Counted from the first letter of the stretch, positions 1-9,205 are shown. The stretch: 64,000 bases of DNA from Cellulomonas chitinilytica (GCF_016862675.1 NZ_BONK01000001.1:372001-436000), one strand, 5' to 3'. Translations and numbers: made by a program. Notes: generated from the sequence alone by a model not told the origin.

Positions 1-42
1 CGGTGATCCGGACGGCCGGTCGCAGCGGCGGCTCGGGACGGC

Positions 43-414
43 TCACCGGGCGCCGCCGTCCTGCGGCCCGTCCTGCGGCCCGTCCTCCGGGTCCTGCGGC
101 CGGTAGTCGCGCAACGTCGTCTCGACGTCGGCGTCGACCTCGACGTCCGGACCGGCCGGACCGGCGTCGATGACGCCGCGGTCCTGGTGCGGCGCGTCGT
201 CGTCGTCGAGCCCGAGCTGCTTGGCGCGACGGTCCACGACCCGCAGCTGCTTGGTCAGCGACAGGAACAGCCCGACCGCCGCGAGCGCGAGCAGGAACGT
301 CACGACGAAGCCGATGAACCCCGGCGAGCCCTTGGCGGCGTCGGTGATCTCCACGCCCGAGGGCGACGGGCTCGGCTCGACGAACGCGAGGCCCGCCGCC
401 AGCAGCCGGCTCAT
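43..414 (-). CDS. small single-pass membrane protein next to mca
   Basis: A 123-residue protein with a short N-terminal part, one membrane helix at about residues 33-53, and a long charged acidic tail rich in Asp, Gln and Pro that ends in a tandem DGPQDGPQDG stretch. The start is the ATG that overlaps the mca stop codon (ATGA, 4 bases), so it is translationally coupled to mca. Mycobacteria also carry a small membrane protein beside mca (the Rv1083 position), and this is probably its counterpart by position. No catalytic motif is visible. The function is unknown; a cytoplasmic acidic tail on a membrane anchor is all that can be said. Confidence 0.75.
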   Translation of the reverse strand: MSRLLAAGLAFVEPSPSPSGVEITDAAKGSPGFIGFVVTFLLALAAVGLFLSLTKQLRVVDRRAKQLGLDDDDAPHQDRGVIDAGPAGPDVEVDADVETTLRDYRPQDPEDGPQDGPQDGGAR

Positions 415-1298
415 CGGGCCTCGTCCTGCGCGCGGATCCCGGCGAACAGGTCGCTCTCCGGCAGCGTCACGGGCACGCGCGACGTCGCCAGCTCGTACTC
501 CTCGGTGGGCCACTGCGCGAGCTCGACCTCGCGCGGGACCGCGAAGAAGAAGCCGTCGGGGTCGATCTGCGTGGCGTGCGCCCGCAGCGCCGCGTCGCGT
601 GCGGGGAAGAACGCGCTGCACGGGATGTGCGTCGTGACCTCCCGCTCGGGGACCTCGCGGGCCTCCCGCGAGTCGATCCAGTCGCCGAACGGCGACTCCC
701 GGCCCGCTGCGACGAGCGCGTCGTGCACCGCCCGCATCCGGGCGAGCGAGAACCCGTGGTTGTAGTACAGCTTGAGCGGCGCCCACGGCTCGCCCCGGTC
801 GGCGTAGCGCTCGGGGTCGCCCGCGGCCTCGAAGGCCTCGGCGGACACCCGGTGGCACATCACGTGGTCGGGGTGCGGGTACCCGCCCGACGGGTCGTAC
901 GTGGTGATGACGTGCGGCTTGAAGTCCCGGATCACCTCGACGAGCGGGGCGGTCGCGTCCTCGAGCGGCACGAGCGCGAAGCAGCCGTCCGGCAGCGGCG
1001 GCAGCGGGTCCCCCTCGGGGAGGCCCGAGTCGACGAAGCCGAGCCAATGCTGCCGCACGCCGAGCGCGTCGGCGGCCGCGGCCATCTCCCGACGGCGCAC
1101 CGCCCGCATGCCCTCCAGGCCGCCCTCGACCGTGCCGTACTGCGGGTTGAGCACGTCGCCGCGCTCGCCGCCCGTGCACGTCACGACGAGCACGTCGACG
1201 CCGTCGGCGGCGTACATCGCGGTCGTCGCGGCACCCTTGCTCGACTCGTCGTCGGGGTGGGCGTGCACCGCCATCAGTCGCAGCCGCTCCTCGGTCAC
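411..1298 (-). CDS. mca: mycothiol S-conjugate amidase Mca
   Basis: Zinc-dependent amidase that cleaves mycothiol S-conjugates of electrophiles, giving an N-acetylcysteine (mercapturic) conjugate for export plus GlcN-inositol for reuse. It is cytoplasmic and acts in detoxification. The 295-residue protein has the LmbE/PIG-L metal motifs AHPDDE (residues 13-18) and HPDH (142-145). The neighbouring GERGD and YDPSGGYPHPDH segments are typical of Mca rather than the related deacetylase MshB. A longer frame extends upstream, but the GTG at 1298 is preceded by a GGGAGGG ribosome site about 8 bases away and gives the family's normal N-terminus. The DUF4307 gene diverges from it, as in mycobacteria. 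Its presence implies that the organism makes mycothiol. Confidence 0.93.
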   Translation of the reverse strand: MTEERLRLMAVHAHPDDESSKGAATTAMYAADGVDVLVVTCTGGERGDVLNPQYGTVEGGLEGMRAVRRREMAAAADALGVRQHWLGFVDSGLPEGDPLPPLPDGCFALVPLEDATAPLVEVIRDFKPHVITTYDPSGGYPHPDHVMCHRVSAEAFEAAGDPERYADRGEPWAPLKLYYNHGFSLARMRAVHDALVAAGRESPFGDWIDSREAREVPEREVTTHIPCSAFFPARDAALRAHATQIDPDGFFFAVPREVELAQWPTEEYELATSRVPVTLPESDLFAGIRAQDEAR

Positions 1299-1419
1299 CT
1301 TCGCGCCCTCCCGTCGGGTGCCCACCCGCGCACGGACCCGACGGTCCGGACCAGCGGTGGGACGAGAGACAATGATCGCGCACGCCCCGAGGTGCTCGCG
1401 CACCGCTCCGAGGAGACCT

Positions 1420-1857
1420 GTGACCACCGCACCCGCACCCCAGCCACCGGCCGGCCGCTACGGCCCCGAGCCGACCGTGCGCACCGGTGCGCGCCGGTGG
1501 GTCGGCTGGGGCGTCCTGGGGCTCGTCGCGGCCGCGCTGCTCGTGTGGGTCGCGATCGGCGTCACCGACGAGCGGGTGACGTGGAAGGACGTCGGGTACC
1601 ACGTGGACGGCGCGACCTCCACGGACGTGACGTTCGAGGTCACCAAGCCGAAGGGCGACACCGTCGCGTGCCGCGTGCAGGCGCTGTCGCAGTCGTTCGC
1701 CGAGGTCGGCGTCCGGACCGTCGAGGTCGGCCCCGCCGACACCGGCACGCAGCGGGTCACGGTCACCGTGCCGACCGCCGAGCTGGCGGTCAGCGGCACG
1801 GTCGCGTCGTGCGACCCGGTCGTGCCGTCCGGGGCACCCGCGGTCGACGGCTACTGA
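1420..1857 (+). CDS. DUF4307 single-pass membrane protein
   Basis: A 145-residue protein with a Pro-rich cytoplasmic N-terminus, one membrane helix (about residues 27-47) and an exported C-terminal beta-rich domain. That domain contains two cysteines, in the ACRVQAL and ASCDPVV segments, which could form a disulfide outside the membrane. The start is the GTG at 1420 with AGGAG just upstream. The size, topology and position between mca and greA match the conserved actinobacterial DUF4307 family (the Rv1081c position in M. tuberculosis). The biochemical role is not known. Confidence 0.85.
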   Translation: MTTAPAPQPPAGRYGPEPTVRTGARRWVGWGVLGLVAAALLVWVAIGVTDERVTWKDVGYHVDGATSTDVTFEVTKPKGDTVACRVQALSQSFAEVGVRTVEVGPADTGTQRVTVTVPTAELAVSGTVASCDPVVPSGAPAVDGY

Positions 1858-2145
1858 GGGCCGGTCACAGCCGGGGCCTGCGCGGGCCCGGACCCGCGAG
1901 GCGGGCGCCGATCGCGCAGGTCGGCCGCAGGGCGTCACCCGTCCGGCCCACCCGCGAGCGCCCCGGTTGCTATCCTGGTCGTTTCACACGCCGCCCCGGT
2001 CCGGCGTGACCACAGGTCGACGCGACCGAGAAGGCACGGCGAGCACCCCCGCAAGACGCTCTCGAACGCCCGCGTCGCGCTGTGGCGCCACCCCGGGGCC
2101 GACCTGCCGGCGACGTCCGGCACCCACGCACGGAAGGGAGCGATC
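1858..2145 (+). promoter_or_regulatory. greA promoter and long 5' leader
   Basis: 288 bases with no convincing gene. A TATCCT hexamer at 1971-1976 is a plausible -10 element, which would give a leader of about 160 bases before greA. A 7-bp inverted repeat (1987-1993 with 2002-2008) would fold near the 5' end of that leader. The -35 region is poor, so the promoter call is tentative. Confidence 0.35.
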
Positions 2146-2631
2146 GTGACCGACACGACTGCGGCCACCTGGCTCACGCAGGAGGCCTACGACCGGCTCA
2201 GCACGGAGCTCGAGCGCCTCAAGGGTGAGGGCCGCACGGAGATCGCGCAGCGCATCGCGGCTGCGCGCGACGAAGGCGACCTCAAGGAGAACGGCGGCTA
2301 CCACGCCGCTCGCGAGGAGCAGGCGAAGCAGGAGGCCCGCATCCGCGAGCTCGAGGCGAAGCTGCGCAACGTGCAGATCGGCACCCCGCCGGACGACGGC
2401 ATCGTCGAGCCCGGCATGGTCGTCACCGCCGTCGTCGCGGGCGACGAGATGGTGTTCCTGCTCGGCTCGCGCGAGATCGCCGGGGGCGCGGACATCGAGG
2501 TGTTCTCCCCGACGTCGCCGCTCGGTGCGGCGATCCTCGGCAAGTCGGTGGGCGACTCCACCGCGTACACGGCCCCGAACGGGCGCGAGATCCCGGTCCA
2601 GGTCGTCGCGGCCAAGCCCTTCGACGCCTGA
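2146..2631 (+). CDS. greA: transcription elongation factor GreA
   Basis: GreA enters the RNA polymerase secondary channel and stimulates cleavage of backtracked RNA, rescuing stalled complexes. The 161-residue length is typical. The N-terminal coiled coil shows the hallmark ARDEGDLKENGGYHAAREEQ region, whose acidic tip residues coordinate the catalytic magnesium, followed by the FKBP-like C-terminal domain containing the conserved YTAPNGREI segment. The start is GTG with GGAAGGGAG upstream. It is convergent with ilvA and separated from it by a strong hairpin. Confidence 0.96.
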   Translation: MTDTTAATWLTQEAYDRLSTELERLKGEGRTEIAQRIAAARDEGDLKENGGYHAAREEQAKQEARIRELEAKLRNVQIGTPPDDGIVEPGMVVTAVVAGDEMVFLLGSREIAGGADIEVFSPTSPLGAAILGKSVGDSTAYTAPNGREIPVQVVAAKPFDA

Positions 2632-2647
2632 CCTGAGCCTCACCGGA

Positions 2648-2684
2648 CGCGGTGCCGCCCCCGACCGACGAGGGCGGCACCGCG
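2648..2684. terminator. bidirectional terminator between greA and ilvA
   Basis: A 13-bp perfect stem (2648-2660 with 2672-2684) with an 11-base loop lies between two convergent genes. There is no strong T tract, as is usual in high-GC actinobacteria. Confidence 0.8.
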
Positions 2685-2717
2685 TTCGTCGTCCGGGCTC
2701 GTCGCAGCGGGCGCGCC

Positions 2718-3920
2718 TCACCCCTCCTGGAGCCGGTACCCCTCCGCCCGCAGGTGCTGCAGGACCTGGGCGCAGTGGTCGGGTCCCTTCGTCTCCACCT
2801 GCACCTCGACGCCCACCTCGTCGAGCGCGAGATCACCGCCCGTGCGCACGTGCGACACGTCCATGACGTTGCCGCCCGACGACGCGAGGTGCTGCAGCAG
2901 CGCGGCGAGCGACCCGGGGGCGTCGTCGATCCGGACCCGGATCTGCAGGAACCGCCCGGCGGACGCGAGCCCGTGCCGCACCACCCGCAGGAGCAGCTGC
3001 GGGTCGACGTTCCCGCCGGACAGGATCGCGACGACCGGCCCCTCGAAGTCCCGGGGAGCCGCCATCAGCGCGGCGACGGAGACCGCCCCGGCAGGCTCGA
3101 CGAGCAGCTTGGCGCGCTCCGCGACGAGCAGGAGCGCCCGCGAGATGTCCTCCTCGGACACCGTCCGGACGTCGATGTGCCGGGTGTCGAGCACCTCGAA
3201 CGGCACGGTGCCGGGGATGCCGACCGCGATGCCGTCGGCCATCGTCCGCAGCTCGGGGGCGCGCAGGGGGCGGTGCGCCGCGAGCGACGCCGGGTAGGCG
3301 GCCGCACCGGCGGCCTGCACGCCGACGACCCGCACGTCCGGCCGGGCCTCCGCGAGCGCCGCGACCACACCGGCCGCGAGACCGCCCCCGCCCACCGGCA
3401 CGAGCACGGTCGCGACGTCCGGCACCTGCTCAAGGATCTCGAGGCCGAGGGTGCCCTGGCCCGCGACGACGTCGACGTGGTCGAACGGGTGGATGAGCAC
3501 GGCGCCGGTGCGCTCGGCGTGCTCGCGCGCGTGCACGAGCGCCTCGTCGACGCTGCGCCCCGCGAGCTCGACGTGCGCGCCGTAGTCGCGGGTCGCGGCG
3601 ATCTTCGGCAGCGCCGCGTCGACGGGCATGAACACGACGGCGTCGAGGCCGAGCATGCGGGCCGCGAGCGCGACGCCCTGCGCGTGGTTGCCGGCGCTCG
3701 CCGCGACGACACCCCGGGCGCGTTCCTCCTCGGACAGTCGTGACATCCGCACGTACGCGCCGCGCAGCTTGAACGACCCGGCGCGCTGCAGGTTCTCGCA
3801 CTTGAGCCACACGTCGCCCCCGACGAGCTGGGACAGGGCTCGGCTGACGTGCACGGGTGTGCGGTCGGCGACGCCCTCGAGCAGCCGGGCGGCCGCCTGG
3901 ACCTCGGCGAGCCCGATCAC
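2718..3920 (-). CDS. ilvA: threonine ammonia-lyase (threonine dehydratase) with ACT domain
   Basis: PLP enzyme that converts L-threonine to 2-oxobutanoate and ammonia, the first step toward isoleucine, or a catabolic version of it. The 400-residue protein has the PLP lysine in GSFKLRGAY (Lys51), the SAGNHAQG cofactor loop, a glycine-rich PVGGGGLAAG phosphate-binding loop, and a C-terminal ACT-like domain (about 325-400, QIRVRIDDAPGSLAALLQHLA). The single short ACT domain and length resemble the 400-residue actinobacterial/catabolic type rather than the 514-residue E. coli biosynthetic form. The GTG start overlaps the stop of the AI-2E permease gene by 4 bases, so it is the last gene of a coupled operon with metB. 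Confidence 0.9.
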   Translation of the reverse strand: MIGLAEVQAAARLLEGVADRTPVHVSRALSQLVGGDVWLKCENLQRAGSFKLRGAYVRMSRLSEEERARGVVAASAGNHAQGVALAARMLGLDAVVFMPVDAALPKIAATRDYGAHVELAGRSVDEALVHAREHAERTGAVLIHPFDHVDVVAGQGTLGLEILEQVPDVATVLVPVGGGGLAAGVVAALAEARPDVRVVGVQAAGAAAYPASLAAHRPLRAPELRTMADGIAVGIPGTVPFEVLDTRHIDVRTVSEEDISRALLLVAERAKLLVEPAGAVSVAALMAAPRDFEGPVVAILSGGNVDPQLLLRVVRHGLASAGRFLQIRVRIDDAPGSLAALLQHLASSGGNVMDVSHVRTGGDLALDEVGVEVQVETKGPDHCAQVLQHLRAEGYRLQEG

Positions 3921-5194
3921 CGGTTGTCCCGCTCGGGCGACCCGACGGCACCGGTCCCGTGGTCGTCGGGGTGCTGCTCGTCGGCCTCCGCCTGCCGTTC
4001 GGACTCCCGCTCGACGACCTGGGCGATGGCCCGGTCGAGCACCGGGTGCCCCCGCCCGCGGACGGGCACGTGGTCGTCGCGCCCGAGCTGCGGGAACTTG
4101 TCGTGCCCGTGCAGGTAGAGAACCATCGTGTTGAGCACCGCCGCGATGGGCACCGCGAACAGGGCGCCGATGATGCCGGCCGTGAACGACCCCGCGGCGA
4201 CCGCGAGCAGCACGGCGACGGGGTGGAGCGACACCGCGTGGCCCATGAGGAACGGCTGCAGCACGTGCCCTTCGATCTGCTGCACGGCCACGACGACCGC
4301 CAGCATGATGAGCGCGGCACCGGGGCCCTGTGCGACGAGGGCGACCAGGATCGCGATCGACCCGGTCACCACGGCGCCCACGATCGGCACGAACGAGCCG
4401 AGGAACACGAGGATCGCCAGGGGCAGCGCGAGCGGCACCTGCAGGATCGCGGCGCCGAGCCCGATGCCGATCGCGTCCACCGCGGCCACGAGGATCTGCG
4501 TCCGCGTGTAGGCGCCGAGAGTCACCACGCCGCGCCGCCCCGCCTGGTGCACGTGCTCGCGCGAGCCGCGGGGCAGCAGCCCGACGACCCAGGCCCAGAT
4601 GGTCCGGCCGTCGAGCAGGAAGAAGAACGTGCAGAACAGCGCGATGAGGGTGCCGGCGAGCACGTGGCCGACCGTCGTGGTCGCGTGCAGTGCCCCGGAC
4701 ACGAGCTCGGAGCTGCCACCGCCGCCCGTGGCGTCACGCAGCCGGTCCGTGAGGGCCGTGAGGTCCGCGCTGGACAGCCCGAGGGGACCGGTGGAGAGCC
4801 AGTCGGTGACCTTGTCGATGCCCTCGGCGGCCTGGTCCCAGATCTCGCCGATGCCCTTGACGATCGAGCGGCCCGCGAGCGTCAGCAGGCCCCCGACGAG
4901 CAGGACGAGCCCGAGCAGCGCGACCATGCACGCGACGACGCGCGGCAGCCGGGCCCTGACGTGGAGCCAGTGCACGACGGGCGTGAGCAGGACGGTGACG
5001 AGCAGCGCGACGGCGACCGGCACGACGACGACCTTGAGCGCCGACAGCAGCCACAGGAGCACCGCGAGGGCGGCCCCGATGAGCAGCAGACGCCACGACC
5101 ACGACGCGGCGGTGCGGACGGACTGCGGGACGGGACGAGCGGGGTCGGTCTCGGTCGGCTCGGGCGCCTCCGACGCGACGACGGGCCCGCTCAC
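3917..5194 (-). CDS. AI-2E family (PerM/TqsA-type) membrane transporter
   Basis: A 425-residue polytopic membrane protein of the AI-2E transporter family. It has two N-terminal helices (about 30-80), a soluble middle region (about 110-170), and a C-terminal bundle with the family's GSFVPIVGAVVTGSIAILVALVAQGP and QQIEGHVLQPFLMGHAVSLHPVAVLLAVAAG segments. A charged His/Asp/Glu-rich tail follows. The GTG start at 5194 shares 4 bases with the metB stop. Family members export diverse small molecules and some act as Na+/H+ antiporters; the substrate cannot be read from sequence. Its position between metB and ilvA is notable but does not prove amino-acid export. Confidence 0.88.
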   Translation of the reverse strand: MSGPVVASEAPEPTETDPARPVPQSVRTAASWSWRLLLIGAALAVLLWLLSALKVVVVPVAVALLVTVLLTPVVHWLHVRARLPRVVACMVALLGLVLLVGGLLTLAGRSIVKGIGEIWDQAAEGIDKVTDWLSTGPLGLSSADLTALTDRLRDATGGGGSSELVSGALHATTTVGHVLAGTLIALFCTFFFLLDGRTIWAWVVGLLPRGSREHVHQAGRRGVVTLGAYTRTQILVAAVDAIGIGLGAAILQVPLALPLAILVFLGSFVPIVGAVVTGSIAILVALVAQGPGAALIMLAVVVAVQQIEGHVLQPFLMGHAVSLHPVAVLLAVAAGSFTAGIIGALFAVPIAAVLNTMVLYLHGHDKFPQLGRDDHVPVRGRGHPVLDRAIAQVVERESERQAEADEQHPDDHGTGAVGSPERDNR

Positions 5195-6423
5195 GCGGTC
5201 CGTCCGGCGGCGAGGGCCTGGTCCAGGTCGGCGAGCAGGTCGTCGACGTCCTCGATGCCGACCGAGATCCGCACGAGGTCGTCGGGCACCTCGAGCGCGG
5301 TCCCGGCGACGGAGCCGTGCGTCATCCGGTGCGGGTGCTCGATGAGCGACTCGACGCCGCCGAGCGACTCCGCGAGCGTGAACACCTGCGTCGCGCCGCA
5401 CACGGCCAGCGCGGAGGCCTCGCTCCCCGTCCGGAACGACACCATCCCGCCGAACCCGCGCATCTGGCGGGCGGCGACCTCGTGCCCCGGGTGCTGCTCC
5501 AGTCCCGGGTAGATGACGTGGGTGACGGCGTCGTGCTCGACGAGGAACTGCGCGACCCGCGTCGCGTTCGCGACGTGCCGGTCCATCCGGACGGCGAGCG
5601 TGCGCAGCCCGCGCAGCGTGAGCCACGCGTCGAACGGCCCGGCGACCGCACCGGACGCGTTCTGGTGGAACCGCACCGCGTCCGCGACGTTCGTGGTCCC
5701 CGTGGGGCCTTCCAGCCCGACGGGCAGCTGCGCGCCGTCGGCGACGACCAGCGCGCCGCCGACCACGTCGGAGTGCCCGCCGACGTACTTCGTCGTCGAG
5801 TGCACGACGACGTCCGCGCCGAGCGCGATCGGGTTCTGCAGGTACGGCGTCGCGAACGTGTTGTCGACGACGAGCAGCGCCCCCGCGGACCGGGCGTGCG
5901 CCGCGAGCTCGGCGATGTCGGCGATGCCGAGCAGCGGGTTCGTCGGCGTCTCGACCCACACGACCTTCGTCCGGCCCGGCTGGATCGCGGCGAGCACCGC
6001 GCCGGGGTCGGACAGGTGGGCGGGTGTGTGTTCGATCCCCCACGGCCCGAACACGCGCGCCACCAGCCGGTACGTCCCGCCGTAGGCGTCGTCCGGCACG
6101 ACGACGTGGTCGCCGGGCCGCAGGACCGCGCGCAGCAGCGTGTCCTCGGCGGCGAGGCCCGACGCGAACGCGAAGCCCGCGGCACCGCCCTCCGCCGCGG
6201 CGAGCGCCTCCTCGAGGGCCGTGCGGGTCGGGTTCGCGGAGCGGGAGTACTCGTACCCGCCGCGCAGGCCACCGACGCCGTCCTGCTTGTAGGTGGACAC
6301 CTGGTAGATGGGCGGCACGACGGCTCCGGTCGTCGCGTCGGCTTCCTGACCTGCATGGATGGCGCGGGTCGAGAATCCTGCGGAGCTCCAGTCGTACCCG
6401 GCTGCGAGGGGGTCGGTGGTCAC
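5191..6423 (-). CDS. metB: cystathionine gamma-synthase / gamma-lyase (Cys/Met metabolism PLP enzyme)
   Basis: PLP-dependent transsulfuration enzyme. It either condenses an activated homoserine with cysteine to cystathionine (gamma-synthase) or cleaves cystathionine to cysteine (gamma-lyase). The 410-residue protein shows the YSRSANPTR phosphate-binding motif, VVDNTFATPYLQNP, the PLP lysine in HSTTKYVGGHSDV (Lys212), and SLGGVESL near the C-terminus. The two activities cannot be separated safely by sequence. A cystathionine beta-synthase gene 12 kb away suggests that the reverse (cysteine-forming) direction is also possible. It is the first gene of the metB-permease-ilvA operon, with a GTG start at 6423. 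Confidence 0.9.
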   Translation of the reverse strand: MTTDPLAAGYDWSSAGFSTRAIHAGQEADATTGAVVPPIYQVSTYKQDGVGGLRGGYEYSRSANPTRTALEEALAAAEGGAAGFAFASGLAAEDTLLRAVLRPGDHVVVPDDAYGGTYRLVARVFGPWGIEHTPAHLSDPGAVLAAIQPGRTKVVWVETPTNPLLGIADIAELAAHARSAGALLVVDNTFATPYLQNPIALGADVVVHSTTKYVGGHSDVVGGALVVADGAQLPVGLEGPTGTTNVADAVRFHQNASGAVAGPFDAWLTLRGLRTLAVRMDRHVANATRVAQFLVEHDAVTHVIYPGLEQHPGHEVAARQMRGFGGMVSFRTGSEASALAVCGATQVFTLAESLGGVESLIEHPHRMTHGSVAGTALEVPDDLVRISVGIEDVDDLLADLDQALAAGRTA

Positions 6424-6539
6424 GCCCTCAGGCTAGGCGGTGCCGGGAACACCGGCAGGTGTAGGACGGTTGCACACGCCGGGAAGGATCAGGCGGCGAC
6501 CCAGCCGCCCCGAGGCCTCCCGGGAAAGGACCCCGCACC

Positions 6540-7208
6540 ATGAACTGGCTGTTCGGATCCGCACTTTCCTCCACCATGGTCGAGCCCGAGCGTGCGCTCG
6601 CCGGTCGCGAGGACTACGCCTACGCGGTGCCCACGACGCACACCGTCCTGGGGACCCCGCTGCACGGACCCTGGCCGGACCGCACCCGGGTGCTGTACGT
6701 CGCGATGGGCTGCTTCTGGGGCGCCGAGCGCGCCTTCTGGCAGACCCCCGGCGTCGTCACCACGGCCGTCGGCTACCAGGGCGGCTACACGCCGTACCCC
6801 ACGTACGAGGAGACCTGCACCGGCCTGACCGGGCACACCGAGGCCGTCCTCGTGGCCTACGACCCGAGCGTGATCTCCGACGAGGACGTGCTCCGGAAGT
6901 TCTGGGAGTCGCACGACCCCACGCAGGGCTTCCGCCAGGGCAACGACCGCGGCACGCAGTACCGGTCCGCGGTCTACACGACCACGCCGGAGCAGGCCGA
7001 CGCGGCCAAGCGCACCCGCGACGAGTACCAGCCGCGGCTGACCCGCTCGGGCTTCGGCGCGATCACCACCGAGATCCGGCCCGCGTCCGAGGCCGGCACG
7101 TTCTACTACGCCGAGGGCTACCACCAGCAGTACCTCGACAAGAACCCGAACGGGTACTGCGGCCTGGGCGGCACGGGAGTCTCGTGCCCCCGCCCGACGG
7201 GCGCCTGA
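6540..7208 (+). CDS. msrA: peptide-methionine (S)-S-oxide reductase MsrA
   Basis: Reduces S-methionine sulfoxide in oxidised proteins back to methionine. The 222-residue protein has the catalytic GCFWG motif (Cys58), the [26 protein letters not shown] region and the [16 protein letters not shown]-terminus with a candidate resolving cysteine. An N-terminal extension of about 45 residues precedes the core, as in many actinobacterial MsrA proteins. GGAAAGGA lies just upstream of the ATG. It is transcribed alone and ends at a strong hairpin. Confidence 0.95.
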   Translation: MNWLFGSALSSTMVEPERALAGREDYAYAVPTTHTVLGTPLHGPWPDRTRVLYVAMGCFWGAERAFWQTPGVVTTAVGYQGGYTPYPTYEETCTGLTGHTEAVLVAYDPSVISDEDVLRKFWESHDPTQGFRQGNDRGTQYRSAVYTTTPEQADAAKRTRDEYQPRLTRSGFGAITTEIRPASEAGTFYYAEGYHQQYLDKNPNGYCGLGGTGVSCPRPTGA

Positions 7209-7215
7209 CCGACCC

Positions 7216-7266
7216 GACGCCGCCGTCGCGGAGCAGCGCACCTCGCGCCCCCGCGACGGCGGCGTC
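7216..7266. terminator. terminator between msrA and the response regulator gene
   Basis: A 16-bp perfect stem (7216-7231 with 7251-7266) with a 19-base loop lies between convergent genes. Confidence 0.8.
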
Positions 7267-7280
7267 GTGCTGACCGCCCG

Positions 7281-7940
7281 TCAGGCGCCGGCGCGGACCA
7301 GGCCGCACTCGTAGGAGAAGATCACGGCCTGCACCCGGTCCCGCAGGTCGAGCTTGGCCAGGATGCGGCTGACGTGACCCTTGACGGTCCCTTCGGTGAG
7401 GAAGAGGCGTCCGGCGATCTCCGCGTTGGACAGGCCCCGGGCGACCAGCTCGAGCACCTCCCGTTCGCGCTCCGTGAGAGCACGCAGGTCCGCCTCGGTC
7501 CGGGGCAGCGGGCCGGACGTGCCGACGTGGCGCTCGACGAGCCTGCGGGTGACCGCGGGCGCGACGACGGCGTCTCCCCGCGCCACCACCCGGATCGCGG
7601 ACAGCAGGTCGGTGGCGAGCGTGTCCTTCAGCAGGAACCCGCTCGCCCCGCCGCGCAGCGCCGAGTAGACGTACTCGTCGAGGTCGAACGTCGTGAGGAC
7701 CAGGACGCGCGGCCCGTCCGGGCGGCCGTCGCGGATGCGACGGGTCGCCTCCAGCCCGTCGACACCGGGCATCCGGACGTCCATCAGGATCACGTCGGGG
7801 CTCGCCGCGGCCGCGAGCGCCGTCGCCTCGGCGCCGTCGGAGGCCTCCCCGACGACCTCCATGTCGTCGGCGTTCTCGACGATCATCCGGAGGCCGGCAC
7901 GGATCAGGGCCTGGTCGTCGGCCAGCAGGACGCGGATCAT
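7281..7940 (-). CDS. NarL/LuxR-family response regulator
   Basis: A 219-residue DNA-binding regulator. The receiver domain (1-120) has the acidic pocket (LADDQ), phosphoacceptor Asp54 in ILMDVRMPG, and the conserved Lys in GFLLKDT. The C-terminal LuxR helix-turn-helix (about 150-212) contains LTEREREVLELVARGLSNAEIAGRL. Its ATG overlaps the stop of the histidine kinase gene (ATGA), so the pair is co-translated. Partner kinases of this class sense membrane or envelope signals; the target genes are not evident here. Confidence 0.93.
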   Translation of the reverse strand: MIRVLLADDQALIRAGLRMIVENADDMEVVGEASDGAEATALAAAASPDVILMDVRMPGVDGLEATRRIRDGRPDGPRVLVLTTFDLDEYVYSALRGGASGFLLKDTLATDLLSAIRVVARGDAVVAPAVTRRLVERHVGTSGPLPRTEADLRALTEREREVLELVARGLSNAEIAGRLFLTEGTVKGHVSRILAKLDLRDRVQAVIFSYECGLVRAGA

Positions 7941-9205
7941 GGCCGCCCGTCCGGGTCGAGCGGGAGGCGGGCGTGGACGAGGTAGCCGCCCGCGGGCCCC
8001 GGTCCGGCGGTCAGCTCGCCCCCGAGGAGCGCGACGCGTTCCCGCATGCCGCGCAGCCCGTGACCGCCGGTCCCGTCCGACGGCGCCGGACCCGCGCCGT
8101 CGTCGCGGGCGTCGATCGTCAGCCCGTCGCCCTCGTAGGACACCACCACCTCGGCGTGAGCCCCCGGTCCGGCGTGCTTCATCACGTTGGTCAACGCCTC
8201 CTGGACGATCCGGTACGACGAGGCGTCGATGCTGGTCGGCAGCGTGCGAGGAACCCCGGTCACCTGCAGCTCGACCGGTGTGCCCGCCTGCCTGACCTGC
8301 TCGGCCAGCCGGGGCAGCTGCGCGATGCCCGGCACGGGTGCCGTCGCGTCGTCGTCCTGCCCGGACACGGACAGCACGTGGCGGATGTCGGCGAGCGAGC
8401 CGCGGCCGGTCGCCACGATGGTGTCGAGCGCCGCGAGGGTGTCGGCCGGCCGCCTGGCGAACGCCGCCGCTCCGCCCTGCGCCTGCATCACGATCACGGC
8501 GAGGCCGTGCGCCACCACGTCGTGCACCTCGCGGGTGAGCCGCGCCCGTTCGGCGGCGACCGCGAGCGCCGCCTGCTGCTCGCGCTCACGCTCCAGGTCG
8601 TGCGCCGCCCTCGCCCTGATCTCGCCGAGGTACGCGCGTCGGCTCCGGACACCCCACCCGATCGTCCACGCCAGGACCAGCAGCAGCCCGAGGACGGGGA
8701 GCCCGCCCCACGCCGTCGGACCGGGCGCGGCGCCGTCCTGACCGTGCACCTGCCCGCCCGTGGCGAACGGGCCCGTGAAGTGCCGGCCGTCGGCCCGGCC
8801 GTCGAGCGCCACGACGGACGACCACGCCGCCACCACGGCCAGCGTCGCGCCGAGCGCCGTGAGCGAGACCCGGGGCGGGCGCCGGGCGGCGATCGTGCCC
8901 AGGACGATCGGCACCGCCAGGTCGGTCGGGACCGGGCCGGCGCCCACCGCCATCGGCACCAGGGTGGCGAGCGCCGCGGCGACGAGGGCGGGGACCGGCA
9001 GGCGGCGGCGCACGGCCACGGCCGCGGCGCAGATCCCCGCCAGGACCCACCGGGCCCACGGCCAGACCGTCTCCGGCGAGCCGCCGGTCGTCGCCGGACC
9101 GCCACCGACCGCCACCGTGCCGGCGAGCAGCAGGAGGCCGAGACCGGCGTCGCGGACGCTCGGTCTGCGCACGACGGCCCACCGGGCCGCCACGGGAGTC
9201 CTCAT
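7937..9205 (-). CDS. sensor histidine kinase, HisKA_3 type
   Basis: A 422-residue membrane kinase paired with the downstream response regulator. Five or six membrane helices occupy the first 185 residues with little extracytoplasmic loop, suggesting an intramembrane-sensing kinase. A coiled segment (about 195-222) leads to the HisKA_3 dimerisation helix with phosphoacceptor His228 in TREVHDVVAHGLAVIVMQ. The HATPase domain ends with DDGAGPAPSDGTGGHGLRGMRERV. Just upstream of the ATG, a TAGGGT hexamer about 9 bases away could be the -10 element of a very short leader. Confidence 0.92.
   Translation of the reverse strand: MRTPVAARWAVVRRPSVRDAGLGLLLLAGTVAVGGGPATTGGSPETVWPWARWVLAGICAAAVAVRRRLPVPALVAAALATLVPMAVGAGPVPTDLAVPIVLGTIAARRPPRVSLTALGATLAVVAAWSSVVALDGRADGRHFTGPFATGGQVHGQDGAAPGPTAWGGLPVLGLLLVLAWTIGWGVRSRRAYLGEIRARAAHDLEREREQQAALAVAAERARLTREVHDVVAHGLAVIVMQAQGGAAAFARRPADTLAALDTIVATGRGSLADIRHVLSVSGQDDDATAPVPGIAQLPRLAEQVRQAGTPVELQVTGVPRTLPTSIDASSYRIVQEALTNVMKHAGPGAHAEVVVSYEGDGLTIDARDDGAGPAPSDGTGGHGLRGMRERVALLGGELTAGPGPAGGYLVHARLPLDPDGRP

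Noticed and set aside
1..42. A gene at the left edge
   Set aside because: Only 42 bases precede the first stop codon, with no recognisable coding or structural signal.
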